The notes below the pieces were generated by a model. That model made no database searches and was not told the DNA's origin. It was given only the letters and a program-made list of their open reading frames with translations. A stretch of DNA of 45,469 bases from Bdellovibrionales bacterium. GTDB lineage: Bacteria > Bdellovibrionota > UBA1018 > JADZFF01. Each line of letters opens with the position of its first letter. Positions within the stretch are counted from its first letter, which is position 1. Shown here piece by piece: positions 9,709 to 20,813 of this stretch. The DNA lies in the NCBI GenBank assembly GCA_020850015.1, contig JADZFF010000167.1, positions 1-45,469 on the forward strand, read 5' to 3'. Position numbers and translations under genes: made by a program.

Positions 9709-10241
9709 AGCCATCGATCGCCCGGCTCGCCCTCCCTGCGATCCTTCTTTCGGGCTGCGGCGGAGTGGCTCTTCCCACGGAGCTCGAGGGACGCTGGGCC
9801 ACCGGCTGCGTGACCTATGTCAGCGGGAACGGCGCCTCGCTCGATTCCGATGTCCTCATCCAGAAGAACTTCGCGAGAGTTTCCTATCGGGCCTATGTGA
9901 GCGGCGATTGCACGGGAGAACCAGAGAGCCAAGGCGAGCACCGCCACCTGTTGCAGATCGGGGAAATGGATCCCCGCCTTGAAGACCCCAACCGGATCAC
10001 TCTTAATCTGATCCAGTTCCACTGGACCGAGTCTTCGTTCATGCACACGAGCTGGAATGGCGACGCGTTCATCGGGACTTACCTCCCCGAAGAGCTTGGT
10101 CGGCTCCAACGCTACACGATTTTCGAGCTCGTAAGCAGCCGCGAGCTCAAGATCGGGTATCAGGTGGACGCCTACGACGGCCTCACGCCGGAGCGCCGGC
10201 ACGTTGATTTCGCTCCCTACACTTATGTCCGGTCGAACTAG
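9702..10241 (+). CDS. Predicted lipoprotein, unknown function
   Basis: Lipobox-like LLSGC (PAILLSGCGG); overlaps the preceding CDS by 7 bp. Confidence 0.65.
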   Translation: MVKPSIARLALPAILLSGCGGVALPTELEGRWATGCVTYVSGNGASLDSDVLIQKNFARVSYRAYVSGDCTGEPESQGEHRHLLQIGEMDPRLEDPNRITLNLIQFHWTESSFMHTSWNGDAFIGTYLPEELGRLQRYTIFELVSSRELKIGYQVDAYDGLTPERRHVDFAPYTYVRSN

Positions 10242-10347
10242 GATCCAATCACCGTCCGGCCAGGGCCGCTCTTTCCAGGGCGCAGGACCATGAAATCTTA
10301 TTTTCCTTGAAGTAACAGTGAGTTCCATATATGACGCGCCGAGCCAT

Positions 10348-10873
10348 ATGAACCTAAGATCACTCTCTTTCGTCTCGCTTTTGTCGATAGCCTTGGGGTT
10401 AAGCGCGTCCGCGTGCCGTGGACCCACGGGCCCTCTCCCGGTGGGGCTGGTCTGGGAAAACGAGTTCCGGGCCTTTGGTCCCGCCTTCATCCGCGACCTC
10501 ATGGAGGCCGACGGGGTTCGGGTGCTTTGGTGGAACATCGAATCCCACCACCACAACGAACGGCTTCGAGGATCATAACCCCTGGGCCCCCTCGATCGGA
10601 ATCTCAGGAGCCTGATCCTCTCCGGGGCCAAGCCCGATGTGCTCGGGTTCGGTGAGTTCGAGCCCAGGGGCCTTTCGGAACAGATGCGGCAGCTGCTGGA
10701 CTCCGAATACCCCTACTCGGAGTTCGGTGCGCCGAAGGCTGCCCTTCAGCGTCGCGCCGGTGAAGATCGATCACAGCTTCGTCAACGGCGGAGCGCGCTT
10801 CCGCGCCGCTCGGATCCTCCATCTCCAAGGCTCAGACCACTACCCGATCTACTCGGTGGTGGGCCGGCCCTGA
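10348..10873 (+). pseudogene. Decayed endonuclease/exonuclease/phosphatase (EEP) family protein
   Basis: Pieces in different frames: MNLRSLSFVSLLSIALGLSASAC...VRVLWWNIE (frame A), NGFEDHNPWAP (frame B), LDRNLRSLILSGAKPDVLGFGEFEPRG (frame A after TAA), LPFSVAPVKIDHSFVNGG...LQGSDHYPIYSVVGRP (third segment). Middle of the domain is missing. Confidence 0.7.
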
Positions 10874-10977
10874 GACTTTCACTCGAAGAACACCGATTTT
10901 TCCACGCCTTTCAAGCGCTTGCTGCAGTACGCGAATTCCGCGCGAACTCTCCCGCGTTCCAGGTATCCTGAAAAGGC

Positions 10978-11964
10978 GTGATGCATTTATTCCTGGGTCA
11001 GAACGGACACAGCCTGAGGCCTTCAGCTCCTTTCGCGACGCTGCTCCTCCCAATGCTAATGGCCTCATCGCCGGCCCGGGCCGATGCCGAGTGCGCCAAC
11101 CCTATCGCCACATCGGGGCGCGTGGACATCCAACGATTATGCCGGGGTGACGAGCTTCACGTGATCACCCTTCGCCAGAATCAGCCCGAGGAGAGCACCG
11201 AGGAGATCGCCGCGCGGGGGCACGTGCTGCGCGACACCGGCGCCTGGCAGATCCAGAACAGCTACCCGAACCAGCCCACCCTCTCGATGGCCACGAGCGC
11301 GCGAATGTATTTTCTCTTTCCCCGCGTGCGGCGTCCCACCGCCACGGTGCTCCCGGACGGCGGAGTAAGGGTGCGCACCGCCTCGCTGATGGAGTTCGAG
11401 CTCGACCCTGCCACGGGCCTCATCCGCTCGATGACGGGCGGTACCTACAGCGAGAACGCTCAGGTGACGACGACCAACAACGCCGGTGTCACCCTGACCG
11501 GGTTCGATGGGATCAGGCTCGACGTGGGATATCGCCGGGGAGCCGCCCCCCACGAGCGCCCGGACGCTCGATCCACCTTCACCGACGCCGCTGGCCGGAC
11601 TTGCCGGGTTGGGAACCGCGAGATCTTCAACTACATCTATCGAACGGATCCGACGACTGGGCGGACCCACCTCATGGACGTCGTGCAGATCCACCAAACC
11701 GACGCCGCGTTGGCCGATTTTCTCTCCACGCATTCCGCCGCCTGCCGGAGGCTCGACATCGGAGTGCTTCGCAACCCTCCCGTTCCGCTGGACGAGGCGG
11801 TGGGCCGCACCTTGGGCGGTCTGGACGCAGTACCGGGAACGGGCACTCCGATCGCGCCGGTGGAGATCCCCACGGCGAGCGATGCAACGGAAACCGAGCG
11901 GCCCGAGAGCCCGATCGAGTCGCTGTCCGACGTCGGAACGCTCGCCTCGCCGACGGCGCGCTAG
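10978..11964 (+). CDS. Secreted protein of unknown function
   Basis: 328-aa ORF with N-terminal hydrophobic segment ending ARADAECANP; convergent with icd with a 1-bp gap. Confidence 0.6.
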   Translation: MMHLFLGQNGHSLRPSAPFATLLLPMLMASSPARADAECANPIATSGRVDIQRLCRGDELHVITLRQNQPEESTEEIAARGHVLRDTGAWQIQNSYPNQPTLSMATSARMYFLFPRVRRPTATVLPDGGVRVRTASLMEFELDPATGLIRSMTGGTYSENAQVTTTNNAGVTLTGFDGIRLDVGYRRGAAPHERPDARSTFTDAAGRTCRVGNREIFNYIYRTDPTTGRTHLMDVVQIHQTDAALADFLSTHSAACRRLDIGVLRNPPVPLDEAVGRTLGGLDAVPGTGTPIAPVEIPTASDATETERPESPIESLSDVGTLASPTAR

Positions 11965-11965
11965 G

Positions 11966-13291
<1,326 letters not shown>

Positions 13292-13323
13292 GGGCGGACT
13301 TTACGCAAAGGGGGCGCGGCGGG

Positions 13324-13989
13324 TCAACCTTTAGAAGGCCGGCCGTCGGTGAATCGGCTGCGCTCGCCCGGGCCCCGGAGCACCTCGATCCTGCGCGTGG
13401 CCATGAGGGCAACCTCCGCCGGATCGTGAGTCACCACGATCAGGGGGACCGGCGTCAGCCGGTGAAGCTCCAAAATCCAATGCGCCTGGTCGGCCTTGAG
13501 GCCCGCGTCGAGACCGGTGAACGGCTCATCGAGGAGTAGCACCCTCGGCTTCCACACCAACGCGCGGGCCAGCGCGACTCTTTGCCGCTCGCCGCCGGAA
13601 AGGCGTTCCACTGAATCGGCTTCCCTCCCGGCAAGACCGGCCCGGGCCAGATACTCCACGCCTCTCGCATTGCGTTCAAACCTGGGCATGCCTCTCAGAG
13701 CGAGCCCAAGGACTGTATTTTCCAGAACATTGAGATGCGGAAGGAGCGCTTGATCCTGGAATACCACTCCCACGCCGCGCTCTTCGGGCCGGAGCTTTGT
13801 CAGCTCTTCCTCCCCAAGGAAAATCCGGCCTTCCTCGGGTCGACGCAGTCCGGCGATCCACCGCAGAACCGTCGTCTTGCCACAGCCGCTCGGCCCTACG
13901 AGCGCCAGCCGCTCGCCGGGGCTGACGCTGAAGTCCGCCTCGAGCTCGAGCCGACCAATTCGGCCGCGGAGCCGCTCCAAACGCATCAT
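13324..13989 (-). CDS. thiQ: ABC transporter ATP-binding protein, ThiQ-like
   Basis: Walker A GPSGCGKTT, signature LSGGERQRVALARAL, Walker B VLLLDEPFTGLD; coupled to a ThiP-like permease and ThiB-like binding protein. Confidence 0.75.
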   Translation of the reverse strand: MMRLERLRGRIGRLELEADFSVSPGERLALVGPSGCGKTTVLRWIAGLRRPEEGRIFLGEEELTKLRPEERGVGVVFQDQALLPHLNVLENTVLGLALRGMPRFERNARGVEYLARAGLAGREADSVERLSGGERQRVALARALVWKPRVLLLDEPFTGLDAGLKADQAHWILELHRLTPVPLIVVTHDPAEVALMATRRIEVLRGPGERSRFTDGRPSKG

Positions 13990-15590
13990 GACCGCGCCCT
14001 CCGGAGGGCGGGCACCGCTGCAAGCGCCACGCAGAGAAGTCCCAGCAGCGCCGCCGCCGCGCGCGCGTCCTCCACTCGGTGGCGCGCCGCCCACCTCGCC
14101 ACGAGCAGGCTCAGGGGCACCAGCCGCTCGGAATAGAAGAGGGTGACGGCCGCGAGCTCCCCCAGCGCGAGCGCCGCGAGCATGCCCGCCAGCACAAGTA
14201 CCGCCGGGCGCCACCTGGGTCCCTCCGCGAGCCGCCAGGCCTTGCCGGCCGAAGCGCCCAGCGTCCGCAGAATCTCGTAACGGGCGCGGGGGAATCCCCC
14301 CTTCATTCCATGCAACGCCCGGTGAGCGATCGGAAGGAGCGTGGCCGCCTGCACCGTCACGATGGCCCAGAAACTCCCCTCGAACGGATTCACCAGGCCC
14401 GAGTAGGCGAACCAGAAACCCAACCCGAGCACAAGCGCCGATAGCCCCGCGGGCACCGCGCAGGCCGCCGAAACCGCGCGCGCCCAGAAGGGCGCACGCG
14501 ACTCGCAGAGCGCGGAGCCTGCCACCGCGGCGCCCGCCACCGCGAGCGCCGTGGCCGCCGAAGCGCCCGCCAGGGCCACGGAGACTCCGGCGGCGCTCAG
14601 GAGCTCGGCCCGCTCGGGACCATCCAACGTCAGCCACCCGGCCACGCGGGGAAGCCGTGCAAGGGTCGCGGCCACCGGTACCAGGAAAAGCGCGGCGCCA
14701 CCGGCCGCGAGCCAAGCCGTCGAGCGGGGCGCTTGCAATGGCGGCTCCACGCTTGCCGTCGCGGCCGCTGGCTCCCTCTCCAGAAGCAGCGCCGCGAACC
14801 AGGGGGCCAGGCCCAGAACTCCCTGCCAGAGCGCGCAGGCCGAGGCCGCGGCGAGATCGAGCCCCGCCGAGCGAACCGAGGCCACGAGCGCTGTCTCGAG
14901 CGTCTCCACCGGCGGGCCGCCGCCCAGCAGCGTGACGAGCGCGAAGCTCATCACGCAGAAACTGAACGACTGAAGCGCCGCCACCAGGGCCGGGCGCCTC
15001 ACCGCCGGAATCACCACGAACCTCAACACACCGGCCCATCCGGCGCCGAGCGTCCGCACCGCCTCGATCTGGCGCGCGGGCACGGTGGCCCGAGCGCGGG
15101 CCACCCAATGCGCGATCCAGGGAGCGTTGAATGCCACATGCGCGGCCACCACAGCGCCCACGCCGAAGGGAAGTCCCAGGGCCAGCCAGCCAACGCCCGC
15201 CACCACCGAGGGCACGCCGAAGGGCGCCGCGAGGAGCGCCAGGGCCAGCCGGGAACCCGGCGCGCTCGCCGCCATCTTCGCGCCCACCCAGATCCCCAGG
15301 GGAAGCCCCAGGGCCGCGGAAATCGCCACACTCCACGCCGCCTGCCAGGCCGTGAACGCCGCCACGCCCGCCACCTCCGGGGAGATCGCGGCCATGACCA
15401 CACGCTGGTAGAAAGGTTCGAGCCCCGCGCCCACGCGCCCCACTCCGCGAGCCAGGGAAAGCAGCGGTACTCCCACGGCGAAGATCCAGTACGCCGAGAC
15501 GCCGACGAGCAGCAGCGCTCCGAGACGCCACAGGCTCTCATCGCCCACGGCGCCCGCATAGCGGCCGTCCTGCCGCGAAGTCCCGATCAC
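13986..15590 (-). CDS. thiP: ABC transporter permease with two fused permease halves, ThiP-like
   Basis: Two repeats of permease-type helices; GTG start at 15590 overlaps the thiB-like stop (GTGA); stop overlaps the downstream ATPase start (ATGA). The ORF-track extension to 16043 is antisense-type read-in through the upstream gene. Confidence 0.75.
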   Translation of the reverse strand: MIGTSRQDGRYAGAVGDESLWRLGALLLVGVSAYWIFAVGVPLLSLARGVGRVGAGLEPFYQRVVMAAISPEVAGVAAFTAWQAAWSVAISAALGLPLGIWVGAKMAASAPGSRLALALLAAPFGVPSVVAGVGWLALGLPFGVGAVVAAHVAFNAPWIAHWVARARATVPARQIEAVRTLGAGWAGVLRFVVIPAVRRPALVAALQSFSFCVMSFALVTLLGGGPPVETLETALVASVRSAGLDLAAASACALWQGVLGLAPWFAALLLEREPAAATASVEPPLQAPRSTAWLAAGGAALFLVPVAATLARLPRVAGWLTLDGPERAELLSAAGVSVALAGASAATALAVAGAAVAGSALCESRAPFWARAVSAACAVPAGLSALVLGLGFWFAYSGLVNPFEGSFWAIVTVQAATLLPIAHRALHGMKGGFPRARYEILRTLGASAGKAWRLAEGPRWRPAVLVLAGMLAALALGELAAVTLFYSERLVPLSLLVARWAARHRVEDARAAAALLGLLCVALAAVPALRRARS

Positions 15591-16642
15591 CGGTCCCTCC
15601 CCGATCCGGCCTTCCTCACCGCGCTCGTCCACCTGCTGAGGATATGCGAAGGATCCAGCGTGGCGGGAGGGCGGGTCGCGAGCTTCGGCAGCCCCTCGAA
15701 GGCCGGGGGAAGCTTCAGGCCTTCGCGCGCGGGCAGCATCCAGTTCAGGGTGGGAAGTAGCTCCTGCGCCCGCCTGGAAATCAGGAACTCCAGGAATTCT
15801 CCGGCGCGTTCCCGCTCCACGCCCGTCAGCCCCGCCAATCGGGCCGCGCCTTCCACCTGCACGGGGTGCCCGTCCTCGAGCTCGAGCGCCCGATACCGCC
15901 CCGAAGAGTCGCCCTGGGCCGCATGGTAGGCCTGGCTCGTCACATAGCTCCACACGAGCGGCGCCCTTCCGTCCAGGAACAGCCCGTAGGCCTCGTCCCA
16001 CCCCGACGGCAGCGCGAGCCAGGAGGCGGCCAGGCCCCTCCAAAGCTTGGAGAAACCCGCATCGCCGCCGGCGGTCGTCCAGGTGTGCAGCGCCAGCACG
16101 AGCCCCGGCGACGAAGTGCGTGGATCCTGCAGCACGAATTTCTTCCGATACTCGGGCTTCAGCAGATCCGACAGCTTCCGCGGCGGCGCGAGCTTCAAAC
16201 GCTCCAGTGCGACGGTGTCGGCCATGAGCGTGAGGGGGCCATAGTCGAATGGAACAAAGCCGGACTCGATCCGCAGGCCTGGAACCAGGTCACCCTCGCC
16301 GGCGAGCTTCGGGAGCTCGGCGTCCATCAGGTGCCGCAGGCGCGGCCAGAGATTCTGGTCGAAGCCCACGAAGACATGGGCGCTCGGCCCGCGGGACGAA
16401 GCCTCAAGCTCCGCGCGCGCGGTCATCTGCCCGGCATCGCCGGACGGAAGCAGCTTCAACGAGCACCCGCAGCTCTTTTCGAACTCCTGAGCAAGCGCCT
16501 GAAGCCAGCCACCCGGGGCCGCGAGTGTGTCGTAGGTGGCGACGCGAAGCTCGGGGGCCGGAATGCGCGGGCTTTCCGCGTTCTTTCCGTCGCAACCCAC
16601 CAGGCTCATTCCCAGCGGCACCCAGATCCATAGGCGGTACAT
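15587..16642 (-). CDS. thiB: Thiamine ABC transporter substrate-binding protein, ThiB/TbpA-like lipoprotein
   Basis: Lipobox-like SLVGC; RVATYDTLAAPGGWLQALAQEFEKSCGCSLKLLPSGDAGQM...VFVGFDQNL...ESGFVPFDYGPLTLMADT resembles TbpA motifs (TYDSF, C-x-C-x-LKL, GFVPFDYG). Confidence 0.75.
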   Translation of the reverse strand: MYRLWIWVPLGMSLVGCDGKNAESPRIPAPELRVATYDTLAAPGGWLQALAQEFEKSCGCSLKLLPSGDAGQMTARAELEASSRGPSAHVFVGFDQNLWPRLRHLMDAELPKLAGEGDLVPGLRIESGFVPFDYGPLTLMADTVALERLKLAPPRKLSDLLKPEYRKKFVLQDPRTSSPGLVLALHTWTTAGGDAGFSKLWRGLAASWLALPSGWDEAYGLFLDGRAPLVWSYVTSQAYHAAQGDSSGRYRALELEDGHPVQVEGAARLAGLTGVERERAGEFLEFLISRRAQELLPTLNWMLPAREGLKLPPAFEGLPKLATRPPATLDPSHILSRWTSAVRKAGSGRDR

Positions 16643-16648
16643 CGGGTC

Positions 16649-16712
16649 TCCTTACGCCAGCATGACCTGGGTCTAGTACCGGGCTGGACGAGCTCAGCGG
16701 TGCCTGGGCGGC
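16649..16712 (-). ncRNA. Candidate TPP (THI-box) riboswitch, divergent 5' half
   Basis: Transcript-sense GCACCGCUGAGCUCGUCCAGCCCGGUACUAGACCCAGGUCAUGCUGGCGUAAGGAG-acccg-AUG. The 3' half resembles the canonical ...CUGAUCUGGAUAAUGCCAGCGUAGGGA, with P5 base pairs swapped (CCAG/CUGG for CUGG/CCAG); GCUGAG motif present; its end contains the thiB SD. Confidence 0.5.
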
Positions 16713-17002
16713 GGCTCGCGATCCGGCGCGCCCTCGTCATCCGGGTCCGCGTCGGCGTCGGCGTCGACGGAGAGATCAGCCCCCCGCCCCTCGCCCTTCT
16801 TGGGCTTCAGGAGGCGGATCTTGCTCGACGTGCGGTCGTCGGCCTCGAGCTCGAAATCCCAGAGCACCTCGCAGTTCTGAAGATGCGCGGTGGTTTCCTC
16901 GTTCCGGGCCTGAAGGTGCACGATGCCGTTCTCGAACACCGTCACGTAGGCGTTCTCGACGTAGGATCCTTCCTCGCCCGGATAGAAGAACACGACCCTC
17001 AT
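16694..17002 (-). CDS. Small conserved-looking protein of unknown function with acidic tail
   Basis: MRVVFFYPGEEGSYVENAYVTVFENGIVHLQARNEETTAHLQNCEVLWDFELEADDRTSSKIRLLKPKKGEG...; purine-rich SD (AAGGAAGGG) before ATG at 17002. ORF track extends to 17167, but the upstream part does not look coding. Confidence 0.6.
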   Translation of the reverse strand: MRVVFFYPGEEGSYVENAYVTVFENGIVHLQARNEETTAHLQNCEVLWDFELEADDRTSSKIRLLKPKKGEGRGADLSVDADADADPDDEGAPDREPPPRHR

Positions 17003-17157
17003 CGCGGGCCCTTCCTTCAACACGCCGCCTCGCGTGCGGCCACGAAGCATGCGGCCGAACCAGCCTGCCCTGGGCGGGGCGGAGGGGCTTGGGGAATGGG
17101 GGCGTCTGGAACCGGGTTTCGATGAGCTCACAGCGCATTGCATAATGCACCCCCCTA

Positions 17158-17186
17158 CCCCAGGCAAGCCCCCCCTTGGCCTGGGG
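17158..17186. repeat. GC-rich inverted repeat upstream of nadA
   Basis: CCCCAGGCAAG ... CTTGGCCTGGGG, arms complementary apart from one extra G. Confidence 0.6.
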
Positions 17187-17226
17187 GAACCTTGTCATAA
17201 CCCCATGAAAGAAGTAGGTAACTGGG

Positions 17227-18189
17227 ATGTCCCAGGCCTTGCCCAAAGCGCCCTACGGGGGCCTTCCCGCCAATCTCCTCGAGGCCTTCGCCGCCCTGAA
17301 GAAGGAACGCGGCGCCGTGGTGCTGGCCCACTATTACCAGGAGCCCGAAATCCAGGACGCCGCCGACTTCGTGGGCGACAGCCTGGAGCTCGCGCGCTTC
17401 GCCCAGAAGTCCCAGGCCGGGACGATCCTTTTCTGCGGCGTGCACTTCATGGCTGAGGGGGCGAAGATCCTGAACCCACGCGCCCGCGTGCTCATGCCCG
17501 ACCTTCGCGCCGGCTGCTCGCTCTCGGACTCTTGCCCGCCCGAGGCTTTCGCGCGGTTCCGGGCCCGACACCGGAACGCCTTCGTGGTGAGCTACATCAA
17601 CTGCTCGGCCGCGATCAAAGCCCAGAGCGACGTGATCTGCACGAGCTCCAACGCCGCCCGCATCGTGGAGCGCGCGCCAAAGGATCGCCCCGTTATCTTC
17701 GCCCCGGACCGCAATCTCGGCGCCTGGGTGGCCGGACAGACCGGACGCGAGCTTCTACTCTGGCAGGGCACCTGCATCGTTCACGAGACCTTCTCCGAGC
17801 GCAAGATCATCGATCTGCAAACGCGCCATCCGGAGGCCGAGCTGATCGCGCACCCCGAGTGCGAGCCCTCGCTGCTCGCGCGCGCCGTCTTCGTGGGCAG
17901 CACCTCGAAGCTCCTGAAGCACGTCATCGAGAGCCCCAAGCGCGCTTTCATCGTCGCCACGGAGTCGGGAATCCTTCACCAGATGAAACTCAAGGCGCCG
18001 GGCAAGACCCTCATCCCCGCGCCGCCGAACCAGAACTGCGCCTGCAACGAGTGCCCCTTCATGAAGCTCAACACGCTCGAGAAGTGCTACCTGGCACTTC
18101 GCGACGGCGCGCCCGAGATCACGATGGACGAGGAGCTGCGCCTGAAGGCGCTCGCTCCATTGGAGCGCATGCTGGAGTGGTCGGCATGA
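17227..18189 (+). CDS. nadA: Quinolinate synthase
   Basis: [54 protein letters not shown]...[14 protein letters not shown]...[19 protein letters not shown]. Confidence 0.97.
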   Translation: MSQALPKAPYGGLPANLLEAFAALKKERGAVVLAHYYQEPEIQDAADFVGDSLELARFAQKSQAGTILFCGVHFMAEGAKILNPRARVLMPDLRAGCSLSDSCPPEAFARFRARHRNAFVVSYINCSAAIKAQSDVICTSSNAARIVERAPKDRPVIFAPDRNLGAWVAGQTGRELLLWQGTCIVHETFSERKIIDLQTRHPEAELIAHPECEPSLLARAVFVGSTSKLLKHVIESPKRAFIVATESGILHQMKLKAPGKTLIPAPPNQNCACNECPFMKLNTLEKCYLALRDGAPEITMDEELRLKALAPLERMLEWSA

Positions 18190-18878
18190 CGGACTCGCTG
18201 CGCGGGCCTCAGCCCCATCCCGGCTGGAAACCCGGCGACGCGGTGGAGATACCGCACGGGCGGTGGATCGGGCTCGATATCGCCACGCTCGATCCGGCCG
18301 CGGGCTACAAACTCCTGATCGGCTCGATCGTGCCGCGGCCCATCGCCTGGGTGTCCACCGTGAGCGCGAGGGGCGTGACCAACGTCGCGCCCTACAGCTT
18401 TTTCAACGGCGTGGCCTCGAAACCGCTCTCGCTCGCATTCTCGATCACCCGGCGCCCCGACGGATCTGACAAGGATACGCTCGCCAACATCCGCGCCACC
18501 AACCAGTTCGTGGTGAACAGCGCCAACGAGTGGATGGCTGAAGCCATGCACCAGACCTCGGGGGCCTACGCACCCGGCGAAAGCGAGTTCGCGAAGGCCG
18601 GGCTCACGCCTGAACCCTCCGTCGAGGTAAAGCCTCCCCGCGTGAAGGGCGCAGCGGTGCAGATGGAGTGCGAGCTTCTGAAACTCGTGCCGATCGGCGA
18701 CGGTTCGGTGGGTTCGGCGCATCTCGTGATCGGCAAAATCCTGATGATTCACGCGCACGAAAGCGTGTACCACGACGGCAAGATCGACCTCGCGGCCTAT
18801 AAGCCCCTCTCGCGCCTTGCGGGCGACTCCTACGGGCGCGTGGCCGGAGTGTTTGATCTCGAGCGTCCCAAGGTCTGA
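18186..18878 (+). CDS. Flavin reductase family (DIM6/NTAB-like) protein
   Basis: [50 protein letters not shown] overlaps nadA stop (ATGA). Confidence 0.85.
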   Translation: MTDSLRGPQPHPGWKPGDAVEIPHGRWIGLDIATLDPAAGYKLLIGSIVPRPIAWVSTVSARGVTNVAPYSFFNGVASKPLSLAFSITRRPDGSDKDTLANIRATNQFVVNSANEWMAEAMHQTSGAYAPGESEFAKAGLTPEPSVEVKPPRVKGAAVQMECELLKLVPIGDGSVGSAHLVIGKILMIHAHESVYHDGKIDLAAYKPLSRLAGDSYGRVAGVFDLERPKV

Positions 18879-18896
18879 CCCCAGGAGGGAATGCGC

Positions 18897-20198
18897 ATGT
18901 CGAAAGAGCTGAAGTACCAGACGGGTTTCTGGAACCACTTCGAGACCGAGGCGGAGCCGGGCACTCTCCCGCGCGGGCAGAATTCGCCTCAAGCGGTGGC
19001 GAAGGGGCTCTACGCCGAACAGCTCACCGGCACCTCGTTCCTGGCGCCGCGCCTGCAGAATCTCCGCTCCTGGCTCTACCGAGTGCGGCCCACGGTTTCG
19101 CAGCAGACAGGCGGCTTTACGCCGGCCTCCTTCCCCGCGATCCGCACCTTTCCCTGCGAGGGCTCGGTGGCCGACCCCACGCCCCTGCGCTGGGACCCGA
19201 TCTCAACACCCTCGGCGGCGGCCGATTTCCTCGACGGGCTCGTGACGTCCGCCGGAAACGGCGACGCCGCGGCCGGAGCCGGCATCGCCGTCCACCACTA
19301 CGCCTGCAACCGCTCCATGTCCGCGAGCGGAGGCGGCCGTTTCTTCTGCAACGCAGACGGTGAACTGCTCTTCGTTCCCGAGCAGGGCACGATCCAGCTT
19401 CGCACCGAACTGGGCCGCCTGGACCTGCCGCCTGGCTGGATCGGCGTCGTGCCCCGGGGAGTGAGATTCCAGGTGGAGCTTCCGGCGGGCGCCGCTCGCG
19501 GCTACGTCTGCGAGAACTACGGCGCGGCGCTTCGGCTCCCGCCTCTGGGCGTGATCGGCGCGAACGGGAATGCAAACCCGCGCGACTTCGAGACGCCCGT
19601 GGCCTGGTACGAAAAACGCGAGGGCGCCTTCGAGCTCGTCACGAAATACGAAGGCGGGCTTTGGAGCACGCCGTTATCGCACTCACCGCTCGACGTCGTA
19701 GCCTGGCACGGCAACTACGCGCCCTACCGCTACGACCTCTCGCGGTTCAACACGATCAACACCGTGAGCTTCGACCACCCCGACCCTTCGATCTTCACGG
19801 TGCTCACCGCGCCCTCAGACACCGAGGGCGTGAGCAACGTGGACTTCGTGATCTTCCCTCCGCGCTGGATGGTGGCCGAGCACACCTTCCGCCCCCCCTA
19901 CTTCCACCGCAACGTGATGAGCGAATACATGGGGCTCGTGAAAGGCGAGTACGACGCGAAGGCCGGGGGCTTTGTGCCCGGAGGCGCGAGCCTGCACAAC
20001 TGCATGAGCGGGCACGGACCCGACGCCGCGAGCTTCGAAGCGGCGAGTAAGGCCGAGCTCGGGCCAAAGTACCTCGGTGACACGCTCGCGTTCATGTTCG
20101 AAAGCCGCTACCCGTTTCGCGTCACCCCGAAGTGGGCCGCGCGGGCGCAGAAGGATTACTTGAAGTGCTGGGATGGGTTCAAGCCGGGGATGAGCTGA
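18897..20198 (+). CDS. hmgA: Homogentisate 1,2-dioxygenase
   Basis: [27 protein letters not shown]...[16 protein letters not shown]...[11 protein letters not shown]...[36 protein letters not shown]. Confidence 0.96.
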   Translation: MSKELKYQTGFWNHFETEAEPGTLPRGQNSPQAVAKGLYAEQLTGTSFLAPRLQNLRSWLYRVRPTVSQQTGGFTPASFPAIRTFPCEGSVADPTPLRWDPISTPSAAADFLDGLVTSAGNGDAAAGAGIAVHHYACNRSMSASGGGRFFCNADGELLFVPEQGTIQLRTELGRLDLPPGWIGVVPRGVRFQVELPAGAARGYVCENYGAALRLPPLGVIGANGNANPRDFETPVAWYEKREGAFELVTKYEGGLWSTPLSHSPLDVVAWHGNYAPYRYDLSRFNTINTVSFDHPDPSIFTVLTAPSDTEGVSNVDFVIFPPRWMVAEHTFRPPYFHRNVMSEYMGLVKGEYDAKAGGFVPGGASLHNCMSGHGPDAASFEAASKAELGPKYLGDTLAFMFESRYPFRVTPKWAARAQKDYLKCWDGFKPGMS

Positions 20199-20746
20199 GG
20201 ACGCAGGTCCGAGCCCGCGCCCGAAGCCTCCAGCTCGGCCTTCATCCGCTCGAGCCCCTTCTGGAAGTGCTCGCTCAGGGCCAGGTTCACAGTTCCCTTG
20301 AAGTAACCTCCGATGATGGGGGGCAGGGTTCCGGTGTCCGTCCAGGTGATGTTGAAGCCGCCTTCGGTGGGGGTGTAGAGGATCGCGCCCGAGCCGTTCC
20401 TCTCGTCGGACTCGATCGCCGTCTCGTACTCGATTCCGCGGGAAGGGTCGGCCTTCAGGATCCAGATCTGGCCGCGCCCGCTCTTCGGTCCGCTCCACTT
20501 GTACCAGGCGCCCACGCCGCTCGCGCTCTCCGAAAACTCCACGACCCGCTCGGGGTCGTCGGTTTTCACCACGAGCCACTCCTCCCACTTCCGGAAGTCG
20601 CCGACCCGCGAGTAGATTCTTTGCGCCGGCGCGCGTACCGTGACGGCTGCGCCCGCCACCCATTGGCGCGGCAGAGCCACTCCGACGATCACGAAAAGAA
20701 CCGCGAGCACGCCGAACGCCAAACCCAGGCCCTTCAGGAATTTCAT
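20156..20746 (-). CDS. SRPBCC / polyketide-cyclase-like membrane-anchored protein
   Basis: N-terminal TM ([25 protein letters not shown]) then [21 protein letters not shown], typical of the SRPBCC fold; 3' end overlaps the hmgA 3' end on the opposite strand. Confidence 0.75.
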   Translation of the reverse strand: MKFLKGLGLAFGVLAVLFVIVGVALPRQWVAGAAVTVRAPAQRIYSRVGDFRKWEEWLVVKTDDPERVVEFSESASGVGAWYKWSGPKSGRGQIWILKADPSRGIEYETAIESDERNGSGAILYTPTEGGFNITWTDTGTLPPIIGGYFKGTVNLALSEHFQKGLERMKAELEASGAGSDLRPQLIPGLNPSQHFK

Positions 20747-20813
20747 CGTCCGCTGATCGTAACATGGGACGCCTGGCACCAGCGAGAGGAGGTACCGCCA
20801 CGGCCAACCCTGA

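Noticed and set aside
15591-16043. N-terminal extension of the ThiP-like ORF
   Set aside because: Off-frame reading through thiB; GTG at 15590 overlapping the thiB stop is the likely start.
17532-18185. N-terminal extension of the flavin reductase ORF
   Set aside because: Off-frame reading through nadA; the real start is ATG 18186 overlapping the nadA stop.
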